From NCBI GenBank assembly GCA_021442155.1, contig CM038215.1, positions 5,914,976 through 5,978,975 on the forward strand: 64,000 bases of DNA. The letters are read 5' to 3'. Source of the DNA: Cymbidium sinense. Lineage: Eukaryota > Streptophyta > Magnoliopsida > Asparagales > Orchidaceae. Position 1 is the first letter of the stretch; each line of letters starts with the position of its first letter. The notes below the pieces were generated by a model. That model was not told the DNA's origin. It saw only the letters and a program-made list of their open reading frames with translations, and did no database searches. Position numbers and translations under genes: made by a program. This document shows, piece by piece, positions 33,856 through 45,512 of this stretch.

Positions 33856-34140
33856 CAGGAGAAAGATTTCAATTAACATTGAATATAGATGGTTTAAACT
33901 CTTTCAAAGTTAGTCTATCTCAAAACTTTTTAAATCAAGATTCTACTTTCAATCGTTAAAAGGCCTACCTTGGTGCTTCGAAGGATGAAAAGTAGTTTAC
34001 ACCACTATGATAGGGGTGCGACCGATTCTTCCAATCAACTAGAAATATTTAAAGAAATACTATCCTTAAAATAATGTTTGAAAATAATTATCATCAATAA
34101 AAATCCTATCTTTCCATTCATCAAATCCCTTCTTCATTGG
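33856..34140 (+). other. Decayed pol downstream of the RT remnant
   Basis: The open frame continues to 33959 and reads SQNFLNQDSTFNR, which may be the eroded start of the RNase H connection, but I cannot align it with confidence. After the stop, nothing recognisable remains; integrase motifs were not found. Confidence 0.4.
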
Positions 34141-35845
34141 AAGCATTATTTGCTTATCTGAATCATGAGTGTTTAGGATAGGTGTAAGATAAAGTGGCAT
34201 CCTATCCTTCATCAACACCAACACAAACTACACACAATTCTCCATGCTATTAGGATAAGTGTAAGAGAACCCAAGAGGCATCCTATTTTGACTAGTACAA
34301 ATAAGTTAGGTATAAGACAACCTGAGCAACATCCTTTTTTGGTGGAGTCACATTGCACCTCTAGCATAATTTCATCCACTCTTCGATGTGTTTAGGGTAG
34401 GTGTAAGGAAGCCAAGTGGCATCCTATCCCTCATCAACACAACACAAGCACAAACTACACACAATGACATGAACAAATACACATCTTTTATCTCAGGCTA
34501 CTTTGATGTGGGATAATGCCCCCCACGGCCCTCACATATTAGCTGCTCTAGCTCAGACTGACGTGTTACCCTACTAGTGAATCACCCTAGTGGTCCCTTA
34601 TTCTGGAAGATGTAAGTTTGCTAATCTTTCCTTCCTAACCTAACTACTGCACATTGATGAGCGCCTTGATAGCATGGTAGGCCTTACTGTGCGGTTGGTA
34701 AGCTACCCTCATATTGGCTCCGTTTAAAAAGATTTAAGTCTTCTATGACTTCTTCTTAAACTAGCCATCATGAACTGACTTGGTTGAATATATCTAACAA
34801 ATACACATACACATCTTATATCTTGGGCTACTTTGATCTGGGATAACGCCCCCTGCGACACTCATAAATTAGCTTCTCTAGGTCGGGCTGACGTGCTACC
34901 CTGCTAGTGTGTCACCCCAGTGGTCCCTTGTTTAGGAGGATGTAAGTTTACTATGCTTTCCTTCCTGACTTGGCTATTGTACACTGACGAGTGCCTTGTT
35001 AGCATGGTAGGCCTTATGGCATTGGTAAGCTACCTTCATGTTGGCTTCATTCAAGAGGATATAAGTCTATTATACACTTTCTTCTTGGACTAGCCATCGT
35101 GAACATTTAAGTAGTGGATTAGGGTAAGGCCCATGAAACCATTCTTCTTGACTACCTCAAGTCAGTCTAGTCCATCTTTATGACTCCATACTTAGTAGTC
35201 GCCCTTAAGTTGGGTTTGACTTATTGTGCCAACAATGGGTCACCCCAGCAGTTGTTCCTCGCTTCGAAAGATGTAAGTTTGCTACGCTTTCTTCTTAAGT
35301 ACAACCATTGCACACCGACGGGCAGCCCTAGGTCAGATAGCACCTACCGAGTCGATGACAAACTATCCTGACAATCCATTTCACTTTAGGGAGATATAAG
35401 TCTACATGCCTTCTTCCTAACTGATTGTCACACACTGATGGGCACCTTAGGTTTGATTGTGTTCACTATACTGATAGCGACCCACCCAGTGGATACACCA
35501 CTCATGGTAGATATAAGTCTGCTACACTTTCTCCTTGAGTTGGCCACTATACACCTACAGGCTTTCTTATTTATAAGATCCACGATTATGACCCTAGTGT
35601 CACCTCCCCTGTGGGCACTTTATTCGGATCACATCTTTTGTGACCTCATTTAGACACTACCCGGGTTACTACTGGATTGGAGAATCCCCATTTCCCAGTA
35701 ACCACCACTGTGGTTGAAGATTCTATTCCATGGATAAGTAGATTCTCCCCTGGTCTAGTAAATCTAAGATAGGTTTAGGCTGACATAGTCCCTTCTTAGT
35801 GTTATCCCTTGCACACCAATGGGGTCCACAATAACAAAACAAACA

Positions 35846-35919
<74 letters not shown>

Positions 35920-37315
35920 TTGTGGATTAGGAATTAATGCCCCCAGCGGTACCTTTCCTAAGAAGGCATCCTATCTTTAGGGCAGTGTCAGCGAAACTCC
36001 CTATAGGAATCTCCTGACTACTCATGAGTTGAGATAAGTCCTCCACGACACTCTCTCAATAGTCTCCCTTAGGTTTGGTTCAATCTGTTATGCCACCAAT
36101 AGATTACCCTAGCAATCATCCTGGCTTTGGAAGATGTAAGTGTGCTATGCATTCTTCCTAGCATGACCATTGAACACTGATGGAAGCCCTAGGTTGAATT
36201 CAATTTATTGCACATCTAATGGGTCACCCCAGTAGTTGTTCCTTGCTTTGGATATGTAAATATTCTATGCTTTGTCCAACAAAGCCATTGCACATCAAAA
36301 GGTACCACTTAGGTTGGATAGTCCTACCCTTCGGCCAGTGGACTACCCCTTTGGATCGATAAATCTAAGATATGCCAAGGCTGACATAGCCCTTTCTGAG
36401 TGTGGTCCATCGCAAACTGATGGGATCTATCAAATGAAATTAAAACAAATGAAAACAAACCAAATAAATATTTAACAAATCAATGAAATTAATGAAATTA
36501 ATCTTGACTACTTTTGAGTTGACATAAGTCCCTTAGTAGCATTCACTCAGTAATCGCCCCTAGGTTAGGTTTGATTTATTGCGGATCCAAAAGATCACCC
36601 CAACGGTTGATCCTAGCTTCACAAGATGTAAGTCAATTACAATTTCTTCCTAAGTACAGCCGTTGCACACCAATAGGCAACCCGTTAGGTCGGATAGTCC
36701 TACTTTGTGTCTGGTAGACTATCCCTTTGGATTTGTAAATTTGAGATAGGTCAAGGCCGACAAGCCCCTTCTAAGTGGGTCCATCGCACATGGATAGGGT
36801 CCATAAAAAACTAAATTTGAAACCAACCTTCCCAATGGAGTCAAATTAAAATATATCGAACAAACCAAACTTCTTCTTAGTGAGGTGCAAATCAAATTAA
36901 TCTCCCTAGTAGAGCCATAAGAAATACCATCAAACTCTTATCCCAAGAAGATAGCCCGAACTTGCTTCCCTAGTGGAAGGCTCACATTCCCAATCCCTAG
37001 CAGATTATAGATTCTTATCCCCAACGAATACACACCCAGACAAATAATATTCCTAATGAAACTCAAATCCATATCCCCAGTGGATAGCTTTAACTTGCTT
37101 CCGTAGTGGAAGGTTCACATACTCAATCCCTCGTAGATTCCATCTGGCTCTCTTATGCCCTCGGCATAAAGAGATTTTCTTTGCACTAAGATTGTGATTC
37201 TATCTACCTTTTAGGTTTAGCTATAGATCATTTTTTTTAGTATTTGCAATCTTTTGGATGTTGTTGATTATCTCGATCAATGCCAATACATTCAGTGTGC
37301 CTTGTCAGTTACACC
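34141..37315 (+). repeat. Repeat-filled 3' untranslated zone of the LTR element
   Basis: Several families of degenerate tandem repeats follow one another. At 34165-34440 a unit around AGGATAGGTGTAAG...GGCATCCTATCC recurs about four times. At 34490-35100 a unit of about 330 bp (CTACTTTGAT.TGGGATAA.GCCCCC...GATGTAAGTTT) occurs twice, with shorter diverged relatives to 36770 sharing GATGTAAGT..GCTA, TTGCACAC and GGTCACCCCAG words. At 36950-37140 a CCCAGTGGATAGC..AACTTGCTTCC unit occurs twice. An (AT)n tract lies inside. Small open frames here are not conserved between units. Such variable repeats just upstream of the 3' LTR are known in large plant gypsy elements. Confidence 0.7.
35850..35917. 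repeat. (TA)n microsatellite
   Basis: Uninterrupted TA run of 68 bp within the repeat-filled zone of the LTR element. Confidence 0.95.
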
Positions 37316-37334
37316 ACACCAATTGGGGGTCCTT
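37316..37334 (+). promoter_or_regulatory. Weak polypurine tract before the 3' LTR
   Basis: CACCAATTGGGGGTCCTTT immediately precedes the TGTTGACC start of the 3' LTR. The AATTGGGGGT core is where the plus-strand primer tract should be. It is short and interrupted by TCC, so the call rests mainly on position. Confidence 0.5.
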
Positions 37335-40300
37335 TGTTGACCTCACTTTTGAAGTGAGTTCTCAACCTCTTCTTCTTAAACCTAGGAACCTTCTAGACAC
37401 TAAGGTTTCTTTGAATATAAGACACTTAGAGTGAACACTTAACCTAAGCTAGAGACTTAGAAGGGTTAATCATAGATTAAGCCATGCCTTAGGACTTAGG
37501 AAAATCACCTACCCTATAGCCTAAACCCAATCCATGTACACCTTAAATTCAATTCAAATCCAAATTCCAACCAAACCTCAAACACAATTTCAAATCCAAA
37601 TTTAGGTCCAAACTCAATTCCAAATGATTGAAACCCAAGATCAAATCCAAATTTGAAATCCTTCCCAAGCCCTTTAATCAACCTTCATGAACTTAACCAA
37701 ATTTCTATCCAATTCAATTCGAACTCAATTGATTTTCTTATAAATCAATTGTACCTTCAATTATCTTCTCAAATATAAATGAAATATAAATTCAAATAGC
37801 CAAAACTAAATCCAAAATCAAATCAAAACCTAATTTAAACCCTTTAAGCCATTTCCTTGAACTTGGCCAAAACCCATCTAAATAAAGTTAAAATCAATGG
37901 ATTTTCTCTTGAATCAATCATTCCTTCAACCATCTATCTAAATATAAATGAAACCTACAATCATCTAGTCAAACCAAAATTAACCCAAGTCAAACCCAAC
38001 CTAGCCTAATTGACTTGAAATATTCAAATGAACCAAAACTCATTTGAATCCAAACCAATTGCAATTGAATTTATATATCAATCTCAAATCTATAAATAAA
38101 CACAACTAAATCAAACTCAACCCAAAGTCAAGCCAAGTAAATCTAATTGGTTCACTTGACCCAAATTGGCCAATTTGACCTACACGAACCAAAATCCAAT
38201 TCAATCAAAATCAAAGTGAATTAAGTCAATCAAAAGTTCATGTCATGATTGTTGATCACCCTAGGATGATCAATAAATATAAATTAGGTCAAACCAAGTC
38301 AACCCTTTAGCCTATATGAACCCAAACTAGCCAAATTGCAACCTAAACAAAATCCATTGAAACCAATGATTCAAATCAAACCAAAATCAATATTTAAACA
38401 TGAATTGACCTTCAATTGAGCCAAACCTAACCCAATTGGCCCTCTTGACCCAAGCTGACCTAAAGGGTCAAATTAGACTAAACTTAAATTAAATCCAAAT
38501 TAAATCAAACCAAAGCATACAATCCTCTCTAAATAGTCATATGAACTTGACCTAATCCTTGGTTTGACCTAAAATTGGTCAACCTAACCCATTTAGACCC
38601 ATTTTAACCCTAGGTCAAATTGAGCCAAACCTAACCAAATGAACTCCAAATGACATGAAATTTGGTCCAACTCACTTGACTCATTTCACCCCAAATCAAA
38701 TTCAATATCAAATGACCACTCTACCCTTGGGCTAAGGGTATCACATAAGACAAAACACCCATGTAAATGGTCATTTCTCTTCCTTGGCCACTGACACTCA
38801 TCCATTGGTCCACCCAGGCTCCAAGGAGTCCAACTGACAAGAGGTGGTTGAGTTATCCATGACTTATGGGGAGGTGAGGTGAGCATGAAGGACCTCCATT
38901 TTCGTTTGCTAGGACACCCACTTATCCTTCATAGCAGCCACCTCCCATGCCTTGGGCAACCAAACTAAGCCACCTAAGGAGAATCCCAACCACCCCAAGC
39001 AAAGGACACCCACTTGGAGCCAAAAATCACCATGAATGAGGTGATTTTCGGCCATTGCAAGGAGAGAGAAAATAGAGAGGCAAAAACTCTTCTGCACACA
39101 CTCATTTCACTCTCCTAGAGCTCTCAAACCAACCAACAACCATTCCACATTTTTGAGCAAAAACATCAAAATCAAGTGGATTCTAGTGAAGTTGTGGTGG
39201 CCATTGGTGGATACATTATTTTGAAGTGAAGCAAGCCCAACCCATTCTAAAGCTTCTTCTTGCACTCAGGAACACACTCAGATCATCACCACAACCAAAA
39301 ATCATCCTCGATGAGATAATTTTCAAAAACCATAGCTAGCCTTAGGTTCTTTTGTTGTGATAGTTTTTTGATCAATTTAAGAATTTCCTTTAGATTACCC
39401 TTGCATTTTTTTTATTTTACATCATCCCCACGCATTTGGAGTGATTTTCGATGAGATCGCTAGAAAATTGAGCCTAAAATGAAGTTTTCATTCAATTTTT
39501 TTACAATAATCAAAAAAATCTCATCCAGAATAATGTTCCATTGGCCTCTTCCGCTAGATTGCGTATCAACTGTTTGATCTCCTATTCAGGGAGACGGTCG
39601 ACTTAGATCATGCAGATCATGCGGCTCTAATTAGTAGATCATGTGGCTCAGAACATGTGGATCACGCATATCTATCTAGACAGCTCGATCCATGATAATA
39701 TGGATCTGATCAATGCATCCTCAATTCTCGCCATCTCCTACACATGCACAAAGCATGCCATATGCGGTGCAAAGGCCGATGGGTTAAGTAAGAAATTAGG
39801 AATTTTCTTCTTTTTAAAAATTAATTAAAAACACCTGAAACTTCAAAAGTTCATAGAAAATAAAATACTTAACTAAAAATTTTTTAAAAAAAGCTCATTG
39901 GATTTGTCTTTCCGAGAGGAATCCAATGAATTCAAAAGCCCCAAATTTTACTAAATATTGTGAGCTTAATTTAAGCTTTAGGGAAAATCAAATTTCATTA
40001 ATTAAGCTAAAAAGATACATTAGATTGATTTGAAATTCTTAAAGATAAGAATTGAGCTTAAAATCTACCTACCATAAAAATTTCAAGATAAACAGATTTC
40101 TGGATTAGGAGATATTACATTCTGAATTTCAAATAGTTAAAATAAATTAATAGACTTTATAAAAATCATGGAAAATCATTTAAATCAACTAAAACTTTGA
40201 AAAATTATAAGAAATCATAAAAATGCAAGTATATATTTCTTTTGAAGGTATTTCAGAGCAGATTCAATTAAAATTGATCCCAATTATTTTTGAGAAGTAA

Positions 40301-41521
40301 TTAAGGCTTAATTTGGGTTTAATTAAAACTTAATTAGTTTAATTACTCTCTAATTACATAAGTGATTAATCCCAAACTTTTTGTGGTTGATTAATGGGAT
40401 GACCTCTACCTCCCATAATTTTCTTGGGATTTATTACTTGGTTAATTAGGGAAATTGGTTGTCTTAACCTTAATTACTTTCCTAATTAATTAGGCAATTA
40501 ATTAATATTTTAAACACCAAGAAAATCATTAATTAAGCTTACTAATCATTGTGAAATAGTGAATGGGCATGTGGAATGAGATTGGGACCTCTTTCCCAAT
40601 CTTTTCCCTAAGTCCATTTCACTTGAATGGAAATTTAATTTGGGATTAATTGATGGTTCATTAATTAAATTACTTAATTAATCAATTTGAAACTATAATC
40701 ACATGGAATCTAATTAATCAATTCAGTAGATCTTTAGGTGTTCAATATCCTAAAGACATTTAAGGAAATTATGGTTAACCCACATGTGTGGAAAACCATG
40801 AAAGTACTTAATTAAGTTTCTTAACTTAATTAATCACTAATGAGCCAATTGCATTAGGCCTCTTTCATTTCTTAGGTTCATCTTGATTTAATTTCCAATG
40901 TATGTACATATCATGTTGGATCATAATTACTTGGTTAATTAAATTAAGGCAACATAGGTAAGGGTTAACTAATTAATGTATTTAATGCATAGCATAACCT
41001 AATTAACCCATAAAATCAACTTAATTACTTTTCATTAAACAAAATTAAATCACAAACATGGGAATGGGTTAGGATCAGTAAACTTTCCTCATTTCTTCAA
41101 AAATTAAATATCAAATTGAAAGTGATAATTAAAAGCCTTGGTTTTCTTTAAATATTTTATTTGATTTGATTATCCTTGGAATTAATTTAATTGAATAAAA
41201 TCACATGTTTATGCTCATTCATTCCTTTCAATCATGTTAAATGTTGTATGTCATTTGAAATCATACATTCATCTTTTCAAAATTAATTAAGTCAAATGGT
41301 TTCCTTTATGTCAAGCTTGCGTGTTGATTTAATTTATAATATGTGTTATTATCACTATTAAATCCAAACATATTTTCCTAAGCTTATAAATGAATGGTTA
41401 CATATGCTATGAATGCTAGTTATAAATACATAGGAGATGCATTTGATTATAGCTTAAATGCATAAAGTGAAGCTCCTTTCCTTTTATTCATGTATTGCTT
41501 TATGTAAGTGAGAATGTTAAT

Positions 41522-42115
41522 GGGTATATAGTCTGGACATCCCAGAAATATGATGCTTTAGTTAGCCCCAATGAGGTCATATGATTACCTCACTTCTCTA
41601 GTTTAACAATGGCACATACTCCATTTGATTTCATTCTTATGTATCTCAATACTAGAATTGGATGATGCTTTAATTCATATACATAAATGATTCAATCAAA
41701 TTAAATATCATTTTTTTCATGATTTTCATTCTCCAAATTATGAATACATGTGTATGTATCTAAGAAAAGTGGTATATAGTCTGGACATCCCAGAATATGA
41801 GGCTTTAGCTAGCCTTAAGGAGGTCATTTGATTATCTCACTTCCCAAGTTTAACAAAGGCATGTACTTTCTTATGCCTTTTATACATACATGTGTGTATT
41901 TAATTAGAGAATGGTAATCCTTCCTTTTTTTATTAAAAATACATGCATTTGCAATTGTTCAAGTGATTGAATTAATTGATCATTTGATTTGGAGCTCTCT
42001 TTCTTATGTTCATGCATGTATATTTACATATGGTTTGAATGTAATGGCATATAGTCTAGACATCCCAAAAATATGAGGTTTTAGTTTGACCCAAGGTCAT
42101 TTGATTACCTCACTT
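41522..42115 (+). repeat. Three internal repeats within the 3' LTR
   Basis: Counterparts of the repeats at 29179-29757 start at about 41522, 41771 and 42046 (GGTATATAGTCTGGACATCC and GGCATATAGTCTAGACATCC). Same order and spacing as in the 5' LTR, so the triplication predates insertion of this element. Confidence 0.8.
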
Positions 42116-42119
42116 CCTT

Positions 42120-44583
42120 GGTTAACAATGACATGTACCTATTTAATTTCATCCCTATGTATTTTTGCATAAGAATTTAGATAGAGCCTTAAATTAATAT
42201 GATAAAATAATTCAATCAGAGGGGAAATATAAAGCTTCAAATGTACATACTCACATCCATCATTCAAGTGTGCTAAAACATATTGTATGTGTAGGTATAC
42301 TTAAGACTTAATCATATGCATGTTACATGTGATGGAAAGGAATGATTTAGCATGTGTCATGTGATAGTATTTCAATTAGATTAATCTTAAGAAGCCTTTG
42401 ACATTGAATAGAATTATTTAAAGAGAACCTAAACTTAGGATTATTCTAAAATGTGTAATAAGCCATTCAGTAAAGAGAACAAAATCAAATTAACGTGCTT
42501 TAGAAAGTAGTTTAAGGTAGGGATGAAAAGGCCAACATCTTTTCTTCTCTTTAGAACACTTAGTTGCTAAGTGTAGGTAATATGTAACAAAAGAAAACAC
42601 AAATTAAAACTTGTAAATCAATTAAATCACTTGAAGTGAAACCACCCTTTAAGTTGAATCTTTCTACACTTAGAAAATCTTAACTCTAAAGCCTAGTTAG
42701 GACATACCACACAAGCCTTAATACACACACATTAGATTAAGTCACCACTTCTAGCCGTATGTTTAGATGATGCATGGTGTGATGTATGTTTTATTTTTGT
42801 GACATATTATTTTAGACTGGATGTTAGAATGTATGTTTCATAGACTACATGGTAGGCTGTGATTAGCCTAATCATATTTAATGAGATTATTTTTTTAAGG
42901 GGTCACTTAAAAATAAATATAAATGCTCTCTTTGGTTGCTTAAGCTTAAGCATAATCCAAGTTAGAGATGGGCTTGGTTACCCATGTGGGTGCTAAGTCC
43001 AAATTATAAATATAACCTTGGGTAGTATGTGTGTTTAGCTAACACTTGTCTTACAGGTGTAGTTAGATTTACTTTTCCTATTTTTAATGTACTTTTGCAT
43101 TAGAAATTAGGATTAGTGCTATTGGGGGATAAAGATGAGCATTGTCTAGAAGGCTTTATCCATTGAGGCCATGTGATTCCTTTGAAGTGGAGCAAACCAA
43201 ATCAAAGAAGGAGGAAGACACATGAATACATGAAGACTTGAAGACCCCCCATAGCATTTATCATTTGTAAATTGAAATTATTCTTCTATGTACTATATGT
43301 AGCTCGCTACCCATTTTTCTTTTGGGTTGTATGGTGGCACCACTATTATTCTTTTGCATTAGCAATAAAAATTGTTTGATGTTGTGTTTAACAATTTAGG
43401 ATGGCATGCTTTTCTTTGTTTCTTTATATGTTTGATGTTTGAATGTGTGGCCTTGAATGATTAGGCTCTTAGAAAAAATTAACCTTTATACCCAACTACA
43501 ACTCATAACTAAAGTTTTAAACAATTCATAACCTTACATAAAGCCTAGACATAAATCAAGATAATTAAAAGATTTAGCAACCCCTTAGTGAATGTTGAAT
43601 GGCCAACAACATGCACATCATATTATTCTTCTTAAAATTAAGGATTTCCATCCATGCACAATAGAGGAATGTTTGACCAGTGAGGAAAAAACCCCTTTCT
43701 TGATTTAGCAACAACCTTGTTTCATCATGCATGTAGGCATAAAAAACCCAAAGCCTTTATCAAAATGAAGTGTCAAAATAAATAAAAATTGAAAAGATTT
43801 TGCACTAAACTAAGTCATATGCTCATACCACTCATGGTCAAGTCTCCTAGGGAGTGGGTTTGAGGACTTTAGTTTCTTTCTAATTAAACAATAACCTAAC
43901 TAATCTTGCAAATCATATGGTTGAACTTCATGGATTTAAAGTGTAGGAGGTGTTAGATGGCTACCACTCTAGATGATCGTAAGTCCAATAGTTAGGCGGT
44001 TTATTCTCTCTTACATAGTTAAACCATATGCCCATTTTCGCTTAGATTTAAGGCTCAGATTTAGGACACTCTTTGGCTTATGCTAAAGTTCCCTAGATTT
44101 AGGATCTGAGGTGGTTGTTACTTCTGGCTACAAGCATAAATCATCACCTTTTAGGCATCTCCATAATCTTGTATTATTGGATTACAAGTCCTAGCTTTTT
44201 AATGAAATGTCAACTTTAACAAAATTGATATTCTCTTCAATTTCAAGTTATAAAGCCCAATTATATAATAGGTTGAAATGCTCACTAGGTTTCCTAGTAT
44301 CAAGAGCATTCCCTACTTATTTCATTTGGCTTTGATAATAAGTCTTCTCCTTGAGTTTTCCCACTTGATTTTTCAATACAACTAATCCTCTGATAGTCTA
44401 GCCTTGAAAATTTGGAGACTTTAATTGCTACTTTAATTGAGAGTATTCTTAAGGGATTCACATCCCTTAGGATGTAATTAACGATGGAGGCTTTCCTCCT
44501 TAGGGAACTTAATGAACCCTACTTAATATAAATGCTACTTTACTTTTTCATGTAAAGTAGGGGAAAGGTCTATGGTACATTCA
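42120..44583 (+). other. LTR block present only in the 3' LTR
   Basis: Unique to the 3' LTR. AT-rich, with no long frame, terminal inverted repeats, poly(A) edge or flanking duplication that would mark it as an inserted element. An AATAAA lies at 43364-43369. Best read as original LTR sequence deleted from the 5' copy; if so, the 5' LTR lost part of its promoter/R region. Confidence 0.6.
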
Positions 44584-44743
44584 AAAACCCATCATGCTTT
44601 AAGAGTCCTTATTAGGTGATTAGGTCCATTATAGGGTGATAATTTTGATCTTTTAAGATAATGCATCTTTCTTTAATGTCATATCATTTCAATAAGTACC
44701 CCTAAGATCTATGTGGTGTCCCACATCTCAAAATAAACACCAC

Positions 44744-45141
44744 ACACCAAGTTTTTTTGAGACACAAGCGTGACATTGATAAAAAATGAGCACTCATAGA
44801 GCAAATCAAAATCCTAGATAACTAGAATCATCTCTGTAAAGAATTCAATAGCATTATATCATTTGTTCTTATTTCTCCAATTCCCAAGAACCACCTCTCT
44901 GGTAGTGGGATCCACCATTATATCCCTAATCTATCCCTATGCCACCACCACAGTTGTAACCTCCGCCACTCCTCTGCTTCCATAACCATCACTACTCTGA
45001 ACACCACCGCCATATCCATTAATACCTCTAGATCCCCCACCACCACTGTGATAATTGCCACCTCTGCCTTCTCCTCCACCGTTAGATCTAGACTGAACCT
45101 AGTTGATAGTGATGTTCTTGCCATCAAGGTTCTACCCTTTC
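44744..45141 (-). pseudogene. GRP gene fragment 4, remainder (right part, split by the LTR element)
   Basis: Resumes the GRP segment interrupted at 24910. On + it reads ACACCAAGTTTTTTTGAGACACAAGC, the rest of the 3'UTR, then the Gly-rich tail and the RRM end up to about 45141. The usual C-terminus (TGG AGA AAC TGA) is altered by a small deletion to TGGAGAAATAAG near 44870. The tail is frameshifted: the open minus frame 45127-44918 reads the Gly codons out of phase. Apart from the LTR element the copy has the same boundaries as the others. Confidence 0.85.
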
Positions 45142-45512
45142 TTAGGGTTTAGGTTTGGGTTTATGTTTATTAGGTTTTAGGGTTTAGGTTTACTTTGTAA
45201 TTTATTTAGTTACTTTAGGTTTAGGTTTAGGGTTTGGGGTTCAAGGTTTAGGGTTTAGGGTTTGGGGTTCAAGGTTTAGGGTTTAGGGTTAGGGTTTAGG
45301 GTTTAGGGTTTTATGTTTTATACTTTTAGGGTTTAAAGTTTAGGGTTAGGGTTTAAGGTTTGGTTTAGGTTTAGTGTTTAGCTTTAGGTTATTAGTTTAG
45401 GGTTTAGGGTTTAGGGTTTAGGGTTTAGAGGTTTAGGGTTTATAGTTTAGGTTTAGGTTTAGGTTTAGGTTTAGGTTGGGTTTAAGTTTAGGGTTTAGGT
45501 TTAGGGTTTAGT
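45142..45512 (+). repeat. Telomere-like satellite between GRP fragment 4 and LINE B
   Basis: TTTAGGG-like repeats with a short duplicated GGGTTTGGGGTTCAAGGTTTA-like word (45231-45285) and a run of TTTAGG hexamers near 45448-45475. It ends in TTTAGGGTTTAGTG where the LINE poly(A) edge starts. Confidence 0.9.

Larger units (their letters stand above)
24911..44743 (+). mobile_element. Large Ty3/gypsy LTR retrotransposon, probably Tat/Ogre-like
   Basis: A 19.8 kb element with direct terminal repeats, a primer binding site right after the 5' LTR, a Ty3/gypsy RT remnant on the same strand, a polypurine-like tract before the 3' LTR, and ACACC at both outer ends. It interrupts a GRP fragment whose halves lie exactly at its two sides. 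Very long LTRs, a PBS related to the tRNA-Arg type and a repeat-filled interior suggest the Tat/Ogre group; lineage is inferred because integrase and most of pol are gone. Sampled LTR stretches look roughly 85-90% alike by eye, so the insertion is old. No functional protein can be made. Confidence 0.85.
37335..44743 (+). repeat. 3' LTR (7.4 kb, the more complete copy)
   Basis: Begins TGTTGACCTC and ends TAAACACCAC beside the ACACC target duplication. It aligns in order with the 5' LTR up to about 42115 and again from about 44584 to the end. The extra 2.4 kb between (42120-44583) is ordinary AT-rich sequence without coding domains. It holds an AATAAA signal at 43364-43369 shortly after a pyrimidine-rich GC-containing stretch, as expected for an R/U5 region. 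That makes a deletion in the 5' LTR more likely than an insertion here. The TG...CA ends are ambiguous by one or two bases because of the ACACCACACACC end. Confidence 0.85.
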
